From the NCBI GenBank assembly GCA_937927445.1, contig CALAOB010000044.1:1-7188 (forward strand): a stretch of 7,188 nt of DNA, given 5' to 3'. A program made the translations under genes and the position numbers. The notes under the pieces were generated by a model. It saw only the letters and a list, made by a program, of their open reading frames with translations. It was not told where the DNA came from and did not search any database. Position 1 is the first letter of the stretch; each line of letters starts with the position of its first letter. Shown here in pieces: positions 1 through 5,024 of the stretch. The stretch is from an uncultured Oribacterium sp. (GTDB taxonomy: Bacteria > Bacillota > Clostridia > Lachnospirales > Lachnospiraceae).

Positions 1-394
1 GACGAACGACGATAATTTCGCCGCGCTGAAGGCCATCCTCGAGGGAAGCGTCGGGGGCCGCGCCGGCAACATCGCGGTCTACGCGACGAGCAATCGGCGG
101 CATCTCATCAAGGAGACGCTCGAGGACCGGCAGGGCAGCGATATCCACGAAAGCGATACGCGCCAGGAACTGATGAGCCTCGCGGCGCGCTTCGGCCTCA
201 CGGTGACCTTCGGGCAGCCGGATAAGAGCCGCTTCGTGCAGATCGTCACGGACCTCGCCGCACAGTACGGCGTGGAGGACGATCCGGAGAAGCTGATCGT
301 GCGGGCAGAGGCCTTCGCGATCCGCGCCGGCGGACGAAGCCCGCGTGTCGCGAAGCAGTTTATCGAATTATGTAAGGCGGGTGTGCTGAGCTGA
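1..394 (+). CDS. DUF815-family AAA ATP-binding protein, C-terminal part (5' end outside window)
   Basis: The reading frame is open from the left edge (first full codon at position 2) to TGA at 392-394, giving 130 visible residues. It resembles the C-terminal half of DUF815 proteins, which are AAA+-type predicted ATPases of unknown cellular role. Visible hallmarks are the stretch DDNFAALKAILEG, then IAVYATSNRRHLIKE (about residues 33-47), which looks like the sensor-1 strand with its conserved Asn and following arginines. After that comes DIHESDTRQELMSLAARFGLTVTF and a helical tail ending VAKQFIELCKAGVLS. The Walker A and B motifs must lie upstream of the window. Full-length members are usually about 280-450 residues, so half or more of the gene is missing. 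It lies 145 nt upstream of ilvB on the same strand with no intrinsic terminator visible between them, so read-through is possible. The family call rests on remembered motif similarity; the function is unknown. Confidence 0.85.
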   Translation, partial: TNDDNFAALKAILEGSVGGRAGNIAVYATSNRRHLIKETLEDRQGSDIHESDTRQELMSLAARFGLTVTFGQPDKSRFVQIVTDLAAQYGVEDDPEKLIVRAEAFAIRAGGRSPRVAKQFIELCKAGVLS

Positions 395-539
395 GTGAAG
401 ATGGGGCACCGGGGACCGCGGATCGAGCGGCACAGGGCGTGCCGGATGAAGTGAAAAACAGCGTTCTTGCCGGATGCGGGGACAGACGATAGATGAAACA
501 GGAACCGCGAGGGAGCGGTGGAAGAGGAGGAAACAGTCC
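395..539 (+). promoter_or_regulatory. ilvB leader region, GC-rich with alternative hairpins
   Basis: These 145 nt separate the DUF815 gene from ilvB. A 6-bp stem with a 5-nt loop (CGGCAC / GTGCCG) lies at 428-444. A second copy of GGCAC at 405-409 could pair with the same GTGCC (439-443), so two exclusive folds are possible. A second small hairpin, ACCGC / GCGGT, lies at 504-519, just before the ribosome site. Neither hairpin is followed by a T-run, so neither looks like an intrinsic terminator. The best promoter candidate is weak: TTGCCG (467-472), a 17-nt spacer, then TAGATG (490-495). No leader peptide rich in Leu, Val or Ile codons was found. The region may only be a spacer; a regulatory role is inference. 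Confidence 0.3.
525..530 (+). promoter_or_regulatory. Ribosome binding site of ilvB (decides the start)
   Basis: AGGAGG, a perfect Shine-Dalgarno core, sits 9 nt before the ATG at 540. It fixes the ilvB start there rather than at the in-frame ATG at 474, which would add 22 polar residues absent from the family. Confidence 0.85.
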
Positions 540-2228
540 ATGATTTTAAATGGCTCTCAGATATTTGTAGAAGTGCTGGTGGAGCAGGGCGTCGATACAC
601 TGTTCGGTTATCCGGGTGGTGCGGTGCTGAACCTCTACGATGAGCTGTACCGCAACCAGGATCGCATCCACCACATCATGACGGCACACGAGCAGGGCGC
701 GAGCCACGCGGCGGACGGCTATGCGCGGGCGACCGGTAAGACGGGCGTCGTGCTGGCGACCAGCGGTCCGGGTGCGACGAACCTCGTCACCGGTATCGCG
801 ACGGCCTACATGGATAATGTGCCGATGGTGGCATTTACGGGCAATGTCGGTACCGCGGTCTTAGGTCGCGATGCCTTCCAGGAGGCGTATATCGAGGGTA
901 TCACGATGCCGATCACGAAGCACAACTACACCGTGCGCCGGGTCGAGGACCTCGCGGATACGATGCGGGAGGCCTTCCGCATCGCGCAGAGCGGTCGGAA
1001 GGGACCGGTACTCGTGGATATCCCGAAGGACATCACGGCGGCGAGCTGTGAGTTCACGCCGCAGAAGCCGGCGGAGATTCCGGTGGACACGGCGGTCGAT
1101 GCAGAGGATCTCGCGCGGGCCGCGGAGCTCATCAACCAGGCGACGCGTCCAGTGGTTTATTTCGGAGGCGGTGTTGCGGTCAGCGAGGCAAGCTGCCAGG
1201 CGCTCCGCGATCTTATCGCGAAGGCGGACATGCCGGCGACCTATACGCTGATGGCCGCGGGCGTCCTCAACTTCGGGGATAAGCGGAACCTTGGCCTCAT
1301 CGGTATGCATGGCACCTACACCGCGAACAAGGCGGTCGACCAGGCGGACCTCGTGCTGGCGGTCGGCGCGCGTTTCTCGGATCGTGTTGCACTGAATCCG
1401 GAGAAGTTCGCCGCGGGTGCGAAGATCGTGCAGATCGATATCGATGCCAGTGAGGTGGATAAGAACGTCCTCGTCGACGCTTCGGTGGTCGGCGATGCGG
1501 CGGTGGTGCTGCAGGCGCTGCTTCCGCTGGTCCATGCGGCAGAGCATCCGGACTGGTTCGCCCAGATCGCGGAGTGGCAGGCGGCTGACTACCAGCCGAA
1601 GGACAGCGAGACCGTCCTGAAGCCGCATCAGATCATCCGCGAGACCTGCGAGATGACCGGCCCGGACACGACCTACGTCACCGATGTCGGCCAGCATCAG
1701 ATGTGGGCGGCACAGTACGTGCTCCACACGAAGCCACGCGGCTTCCTGACGAGTGGTGGTCTCGGCACCATGGGCTACGGCTACGGCGCCGCGATCGGTG
1801 CCCAGGTGGCGCTCGGTAACGAGCATCGCGTGATTCACTTCACGGGCGACGGTTCCTTCCATATGAATCTGAACGAGGCCTGTACGGCGGTGAGCTACGA
1901 GCTCCCGATCATCACAATCATCTTCAACAACCAGGTGCTCGGTATGGTGCGCCAGTGGCAGACGGCCTTCTACGGCAGGCGCTATTCGAGCACCGATCCG
2001 GAGCGGAAGACCGACTATGTGAAGCTCGCCGAGGGCTTCGGCGCGAAGGGCTACCGCTGTGAAACCATGGCGGAGTTCCGTGCAGCCATGGCAGAAGCAT
2101 TGACCAACCCGGGCCCGAGCTGGATCGAGTGCCGCATCGATAAGGACGAGAAGGTGCTGCCAATGATTCCGCCGGGAGGCACGGTGCAGGATATCACGAT
2201 GTCCGACGACGAAAGGGGGCAGGTATGA
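540..2228 (+). CDS. ilvB: Acetolactate (acetohydroxyacid) synthase, large catalytic subunit
   Basis: This 562-residue ThDP enzyme condenses two pyruvates to 2-acetolactate, or pyruvate with 2-oxobutyrate to acetohydroxybutyrate. It is the first common step of branched-chain amino acid synthesis, in the cytosol. The N-terminal ThDP domain (about 1-170) has FGYPGGA (22-28) and the activating glutamate E51 in AHEQGA. It continues with SGPGATNLVTG (75-85) and GRDAFQE (109-115). A central FAD-binding-type domain spans about 190-325. The C-terminal ThDP domain (about 380-535) has GDGSF (436-440) and NN (463-464), the Mg/diphosphate motif. VRQWQ at 470-474 includes W473, equivalent to the Trp that favours 2-oxobutyrate and binds herbicides. 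Length is normal. The intact Trp and the overlapping ilvN argue for the anabolic enzyme rather than catabolic AlsS. The stop overlaps the ilvN start (ATGA), so translation is probably coupled. Confidence 0.97.
   Translation: MILNGSQIFVEVLVEQGVDTLFGYPGGAVLNLYDELYRNQDRIHHIMTAHEQGASHAADGYARATGKTGVVLATSGPGATNLVTGIATAYMDNVPMVAFTGNVGTAVLGRDAFQEAYIEGITMPITKHNYTVRRVEDLADTMREAFRIAQSGRKGPVLVDIPKDITAASCEFTPQKPAEIPVDTAVDAEDLARAAELINQATRPVVYFGGGVAVSEASCQALRDLIAKADMPATYTLMAAGVLNFGDKRNLGLIGMHGTYTANKAVDQADLVLAVGARFSDRVALNPEKFAAGAKIVQIDIDASEVDKNVLVDASVVGDAAVVLQALLPLVHAAEHPDWFAQIAEWQAADYQPKDSETVLKPHQIIRETCEMTGPDTTYVTDVGQHQMWAAQYVLHTKPRGFLTSGGLGTMGYGYGAAIGAQVALGNEHRVIHFTGDGSFHMNLNEACTAVSYELPIITIIFNNQVLGMVRQWQTAFYGRRYSSTDPERKTDYVKLAEGFGAKGYRCETMAEFRAAMAEALTNPGPSWIECRIDKDEKVLPMIPPGGTVQDITMSDDERGQV
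2212..2219 (+). promoter_or_regulatory. Ribosome binding site of ilvN, inside the end of ilvB
   Basis: AAAGGGGG lies within the last codons of ilvB. It is 5 nt before the ATG at 2225 and 8 nt before a second in-frame ATG at 2228. The second spacing is the more usual one, so the protein may begin with one Met instead of two. Confidence 0.55.
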
Positions 2229-2749
2229 TGGAAAATCAGTATAAGTATCCCCGCAGGGTCATCAGCATCCTGGCGGTGAACCGCTACGGCGTGCTGGCGC
2301 GGATCTCGAATATGTTTAACCGCCGGAGCTTCAATATCGACAGCATCACGACCTCGGAGACGATGGATCCGGGCATCGCGCGGATCACGATCACGGTCCA
2401 TGTCGACGAGCAGAAGCTGAAGCAGCTGCTCCTCCAGACACGGCGGCTCGAGGATGTGCGTGAGGTGTATGAGCTCGCGACGGCGAGCGTGCAGCGCGAG
2501 CTCCTGCTTATCAAGGTCCGTGCGGATAAGGATAATCTGCCGAGCCTCCGTGACATCGCCGGGGTCTATAAGGCGAAGATCATCGACCTCTCCCCGGACA
2601 GCCTCGTCATGGAGCTCACCGGTAAGCCGGAGAAGGTCGAGGGCTTCCTCAACATGATGCGGAACTACGAGGTGCTCGAGATGTGCCGGACCGGTATCAC
2701 CGCACTCGAACGCGGCACGGATCACATCTTCGGGGACGAAGAGGAGTAG
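2225..2749 (+). CDS. ilvN: Acetolactate synthase, small regulatory subunit
   Basis: This 174-residue protein activates the large subunit and carries feedback control by valine or a related end product. An N-terminal ACT domain (about 9-85) begins RRVISILAVNRYGVLARISNMF and continues RRSFNIDSI. G22 and N37 match E. coli IlvH G14 and N29, positions known to matter for valine sensitivity, so the effector site looks intact. The C-terminal domain (about 94-168) contains LLIKVRA, then the stretch KAKIIDLSPDSLVMELTGKP and the ending RTGITALERG, typical of the ALS_ss_C family. Its length fits the usual 160-180 residues. The gene overlaps ilvB by ATGA, the pattern of a two-subunit enzyme made in balanced amounts. 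A start at 2228 is equally possible and changes the protein by one residue. Homologues in some species are called ilvH; ilvN is used here by position next to ilvB. Confidence 0.96.
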   Translation: MMENQYKYPRRVISILAVNRYGVLARISNMFNRRSFNIDSITTSETMDPGIARITITVHVDEQKLKQLLLQTRRLEDVREVYELATASVQRELLLIKVRADKDNLPSLRDIAGVYKAKIIDLSPDSLVMELTGKPEKVEGFLNMMRNYEVLEMCRTGITALERGTDHIFGDEEE

Positions 2750-2937
2750 AAGTGCCTGCATCGATGGGCCGGCTTGGGCGCAGAAACGCCGGGGTCGGGG
2801 ATAAAAGGCCTGGTGATGATTGAAAAGGTCGGAAGCATTGGCCGAATAAACGTCAGTAAAAGCGGTCTTCGCGGCTTTTATGAATAAAAACTGTTAACCA
2901 GCATGTAGAACAGGAAAAGAGAAAAGGAGAAAAAGAA
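2750..2937 (+). promoter_or_regulatory. ilvN-ilvC intergenic region with weak hairpins
   Basis: This 188-nt gap is long for genes of one pathway and becomes A-rich toward ilvC. TAAAAGC (2857-2863) pairs perfectly with GCTTTTA (2874-2880) across a 10-nt loop. The TTTTA of that right arm could instead pair with TAAAA at 2885-2889. A small GGCG / CGCC stem lies at 2777-2790. The only promoter candidate I see is poor: TTGAAA (2820-2825), an 18-nt spacer, then GAATAA (2844-2849). The gap may hold an ilvC promoter, an attenuator or an mRNA-processing site, but none of these is demonstrated by the sequence alone. Confidence 0.3.
2925..2929 (+). promoter_or_regulatory. Ribosome binding site of ilvC
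   Basis: AGGAG sits in a purine-only stretch, 8 nt before the ilvC ATG. Spacing and context are near ideal, suggesting strong translation. Confidence 0.85.
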
Positions 2938-3957
2938 ATGGCGATCAAGAAGTACTATGATTCAGATTGTAACCTCGGTGTACTGGATGGAAAGACCGTT
3001 GCGGTCATCGGCTTCGGCTCACAGGGCCATGCGCATTCCGAGAACCTCGCAGAGAGCGGCGTGAATGTCGTTGTCGGTCTTCGTAAGGGCTCCGGCCACT
3101 GGGAGAAGGCAGCAAAGTTCGCCGAGACCTGCCCGAACTTCCACGTGATGGAGGTCGAGGAGGCTGCCAAGGCCGGCGACATCGTCATGATGCTCGTACC
3201 GGATGAGCTCTGCGCAGACATCTACAACAAGCAGGTCGCTCCGTACATGACCGAGGGCAAGACCCTGGCGTTTGCACACGGCTTCAACATCCACTTCAAG
3301 ACCATCGTGCCGCCGAAGAACGTCGACGTCATCATGATCGCGCCGAAGGGACCTGGCCACACCGTGCGCAGCCAGTATGTCGAGGGTAAGGGCGTTCCGA
3401 GCCTGATCTGCATCGAGCAGGATTTCACCGGCAAGGCGAAGGACACCGCACTTGCATACGCTTCCGGCATCGGCGCTGGTCGTGCGGGTATCCTCGAGAC
3501 CACCTTCAAGGAGGAGACCGAGACCGATCTTTTCGGCGAGCAGGCAGTGCTCTGTGGTGGTGTATGTGAGCTCATCCACGCAGGCTTTGATACCCTCGTG
3601 GAGGCAGGCTATGCACCGGAGATGGCGTACTTCGAGACCTGCCACGAGATGAAGCTGATCGTCGACCTCATCAACGAGGGCGGCTTCTCCAAGATGCGTT
3701 ACTCCATCTCCAACACCGCAGAGTACGGCGACTACCGCACTGGTAAGCGTCTCATCACCGAGGAGACCCGTAAGGAGATGAAGAAGGTCCTCACCGAGAT
3801 CCAGGATGGTACCTTCGCAAGTGAGTTCCTCACCGAGATGAACCCGAACGGCGGCCGCAAGGTACACTTCCTTGCAAAGCGTCGTATGGAAGCGGATCTT
3901 CTCATCGAGAAGGTCGGCGCAGAGCTCCGTCAGATGATGAGCTGGCTGAAGAAATAA
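2938..3957 (+). CDS. ilvC: Ketol-acid reductoisomerase, class I (short form)
   Basis: This 339-residue enzyme converts 2-acetolactate or acetohydroxybutyrate to the 2,3-dihydroxy acid with Mg2+ and NAD(P)H, directly after IlvBN. The N-terminal Rossmann domain has GFGSQGHAH (25-33) and the cofactor loop GLRKGSGHW (47-55). H114 in AFAHGFNIHF is the conserved catalytic-region histidine, and APKGPGHTVRSQY (135-147) follows. The knotted C-terminal domain carries the metal ligands D197 and E201 (ETDLFGE) and E233 and E237 (YFETCHE), plus the substrate-contact stretch RYSISNTAEYGDY (254-266). All key residues are present, and the length is that of the short bacterial form. The cofactor loop has His at position 54, where the family often has Ser. 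Two stop codons (TAA TAA) end the gene. Arg codons are 8 CGT of 11, against 4 of 26 in ilvB, suggesting selection for high expression. Co-transcription with ilvBN is possible but not shown. Confidence 0.98.
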   Translation: MAIKKYYDSDCNLGVLDGKTVAVIGFGSQGHAHSENLAESGVNVVVGLRKGSGHWEKAAKFAETCPNFHVMEVEEAAKAGDIVMMLVPDELCADIYNKQVAPYMTEGKTLAFAHGFNIHFKTIVPPKNVDVIMIAPKGPGHTVRSQYVEGKGVPSLICIEQDFTGKAKDTALAYASGIGAGRAGILETTFKEETETDLFGEQAVLCGGVCELIHAGFDTLVEAGYAPEMAYFETCHEMKLIVDLINEGGFSKMRYSISNTAEYGDYRTGKRLITEETRKEMKKVLTEIQDGTFASEFLTEMNPNGGRKVHFLAKRRMEADLLIEKVGAELRQMMSWLKK

Positions 3958-3963
3958 TAAATC

Positions 3964-4033
3964 AACGGCCCCTCCGGGGGCGGCCTCCTGCAACACAGTA
4001 CGTCTGCGGCGGGCCGTCCCCGGAGGGGCCGTT
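3964..4033. terminator. Long hairpin between convergent ilvC and araC-type gene, probable bidirectional terminator
   Basis: A perfect 16-bp inverted repeat pairs 3964-3979 (AACGGCCCCTCCGGGG) with 4018-4033. The pairing continues inward through 12 more base pairs, three of the total being G-U, with one C-C mismatch, to 3992/4005. This leaves a 12-nt loop. The hairpin starts 6 nt after the first ilvC stop codon and ends 3 nt from the stop codon of the opposite gene, so it fills the whole gap. There is no clean T-run on either side. The - strand exit (GATTTATTATTT) is U-rich, while the + strand exit (ATCTCTTT) is less so. The position favours a shared terminator; the length is more than a terminator needs. 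Confidence 0.7.
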
Positions 4034-4036
4034 CCG

Positions 4037-4894
4037 TTATCTCTTTCGGTACGCCCGCGGGGTCATCTGGAAGTGAGCTTTGAAGGCGCGGTTGAAGTAG
4101 GAGAGGTTTGCGAAGCCGCACTGGGTGGCGATGGCGAGGATGCTGTCGTCGGTGGTGCGGAGGGCGTCGGCGGCGAGGTTCAGGCGGTAGTCGTTCAGGA
4201 AGGCGATGAAGCTCTGGCCGGTCATCTGGCGGAACCAGCGCATGAAGTGGCTGCTGCTGAAGGAGCAGACTTCGGCGGCGTCTTCGACGCGCAGGGCTTC
4301 GGTGTAGTGGGCGGAGAGCCACTGCAGGATCGTCTTCAGGCGCAGCGTATCCGCCGTCTCCGCCGGGAGCCGGCTCTTCTCCTCCTGGATCAGGACGGCG
4401 AGGAAGTGGAGGAGATCCGCTTTGATGATGAGCTCGTAGCCGCTGAAGCGGGTGCGGTTCACCTCCTCGATTTCCCGGAGACAGGCCGCGGCGCGCCGGT
4501 AGGAGGGATCCCCTTTCGTGAGATGCTCCGGCAGCGGCAGACGCCCGCTCTGCAGCGGCAGCAGGTACTTCTCCTCGCAGAGATCATCCGTGCCACCGAG
4601 TAGCTCAAGATCGAAGATGATGTTCTCGTACTCCATCGTCTGGTCCCCGGCCTGCCGAAGCGCATGCAGCGTCCCCGGCACGAAGATGAAGATATCCCCC
4701 ATCTGCGCCGGATAGCTCTCCGTACCGACCTGGATGATCCCCTCGCCCCGCTTCACGAACACCAGCTCCATATTCTCGTGCCAGTGCAGCGCTACCTGCG
4801 GGAAATCACCCGGGATCGTACAGGGATATATATTGAAGGGAAAACGCAGCGCACCATGCTGCTTCGTCTCCTGAAGAGAGGCCTGATTCTTCAT
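4037..4894 (-). CDS. AraC-family transcriptional regulator with cupin sensor domain
   Basis: This 285-residue protein has the standard two-domain AraC layout. The N-terminal cupin (about 15-100) contains HWHENMELVFVKRGEG (37-52), which matches cupin motif 1 (HxH, three residues, E, six residues, G) with H37, H39, E43 and G50. GDIFIFVPGTLH (66-77) is the second motif and supplies H77, so all four possible metal ligands are kept. The C-terminal DNA-binding domain (about 185-285) has a first helix-turn-helix at about 202-226 and a second at 251-282, the latter with the signature ATQCGFANLSYFNRAFKAHFQMTPRAYR. The start at 4894 is chosen for its ribosome site; the longer frame back to 5062 runs through the promoter region. 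It is divergent from glgP, so a sugar- or glycogen-linked role is plausible. The ligand is unknown and the target is inferred from position only. Confidence 0.93.
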   Translation of the reverse strand: MKNQASLQETKQHGALRFPFNIYPCTIPGDFPQVALHWHENMELVFVKRGEGIIQVGTESYPAQMGDIFIFVPGTLHALRQAGDQTMEYENIIFDLELLGGTDDLCEEKYLLPLQSGRLPLPEHLTKGDPSYRRAAACLREIEEVNRTRFSGYELIIKADLLHFLAVLIQEEKSRLPAETADTLRLKTILQWLSAHYTEALRVEDAAEVCSFSSSHFMRWFRQMTGQSFIAFLNDYRLNLAADALRTTDDSILAIATQCGFANLSYFNRAFKAHFQMTPRAYRKR

Positions 4895-4900
4895 ATGATT

Positions 4901-4906
4901 CTCCTT
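4901..4906 (-). promoter_or_regulatory. Ribosome binding site of the AraC-family gene (decides the start)
   Basis: On the - strand this reads AAGGAG, 6 nt before the ATG whose complement is at 4892-4894. It supports that start over upstream in-frame ATGs, which have no comparable site. Confidence 0.8.
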
Positions 4907-4935
4907 TTGACTCAATGATAGAATCGTACCATAAT
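4907..4935 (+). promoter_or_regulatory. Sigma-A promoter candidate for glgP
   Basis: TTGACT (4907-4912) and CATAAT (4930-4935) are separated by exactly 17 nt. Each hexamer matches the consensus at five of six positions. Transcription would begin near 4942, giving a glgP leader of roughly 83 nt. The -35 hexamer abuts the ribosome site of the opposite gene, and the promoter overlaps that gene's own promoter candidate. This is the best promoter match in the window. Confidence 0.6.
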
Positions 4936-4952
4936 GTGAGAATATCTGGCAA
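4923..4952 (-). promoter_or_regulatory. Sigma-A promoter candidate for the AraC-family gene
   Basis: Read on the - strand, TTGCCA (complement of 4947-4952) and TACGAT (complement of 4923-4928) are 18 nt apart. They match consensus at five and four of six positions. Transcription would start near 4916, with a leader of about 22 nt. The element overlaps the glgP promoter candidate on the other strand, so RNA polymerase may not occupy both at once. Confidence 0.4.
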
Positions 4953-4982
4953 GTAAATGATCGTTTCATGTGATATATCTTG
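4934..4982. repeat. Pair of imperfect direct repeats, candidate AraC-type operator
   Basis: ATGTGAGAATATCTGG (4934-4949) and ATGTGATATATCTTG (4968-4982) share ATGTGA and ATATCT, differing by one inserted base and two substitutions. Their offset of 33-34 bp is close to three helical turns. The first copy covers the predicted glgP start point and part of the opposite -35 hexamer. The second lies in the glgP leader, upstream of the regulator's promoter. AraC-family proteins commonly bind two direct half-sites per subunit or dimer. Binding by the adjacent regulator is inference. Confidence 0.4.
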
Positions 4983-5013
4983 AGGTAAATAGAAAAATCA
5001 GACATCCGTTCAA

Positions 5014-5019
5014 AGGAGG
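5014..5019 (+). promoter_or_regulatory. Ribosome binding site of glgP (decides the start)
   Basis: AGGAGG within AAAGGAGGA lies 5 nt before the ATG at 5025. The spacing is short but acceptable, and the site is the strongest near this start. Confidence 0.85.
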
Positions 5020-5024
5020 ATCTT

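Noticed and set aside
428..444. Hairpin after the DUF815 gene as a transcription terminator
   Set aside because: The 6-bp stem is followed by GATGAAGTG with no T-run, so it does not fit an intrinsic terminator.
500..519. T-box-like core (AGGAACCGCG) in the ilvB leader
   Set aside because: The T-box bulge needs UGGN to pair with the tRNA NCCA end; here the first base is A. The leader is also short for a full T-box, and no specifier or stem I could be recognised.
474..539. A 22-codon N-terminal extension of ilvB from the ATG at 474
   Set aside because: The AGGAGG ribosome site lies inside it, just before the ATG at 540, and the extension is polar and absent from the family.
861..1862. A 333-codon open frame on the - strand opposite ilvB
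   Set aside because: It is a shadow of a well-conserved gene, with low-complexity composition and no recognisable domain.
3019..3996. A 325-codon open frame on the - strand opposite ilvC
   Set aside because: It is a shadow frame. It would also start inside the long hairpin and has no plausible family resemblance.
4073..4603. A 176-codon open frame on the + strand opposite the AraC-type gene
   Set aside because: It is Gly, Glu, Ala and Val rich, as expected from the complement of a GC-rich gene. The - strand frame carries clear cupin and helix-turn-helix motifs.
4957..4969. Possible CcpA cre site around ATGATCGTTTCAT
   Set aside because: The central CG is flanked by a short inverted ATGA/TCAT, but the spacing from TG to CG and from CG to CA does not fit the cre consensus on either side.
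4936..4976. TGTGA half-sites resembling a CRP operator
   Set aside because: Neither copy has the opposite TCACA half at the required spacing; they are better explained as parts of the direct repeat.
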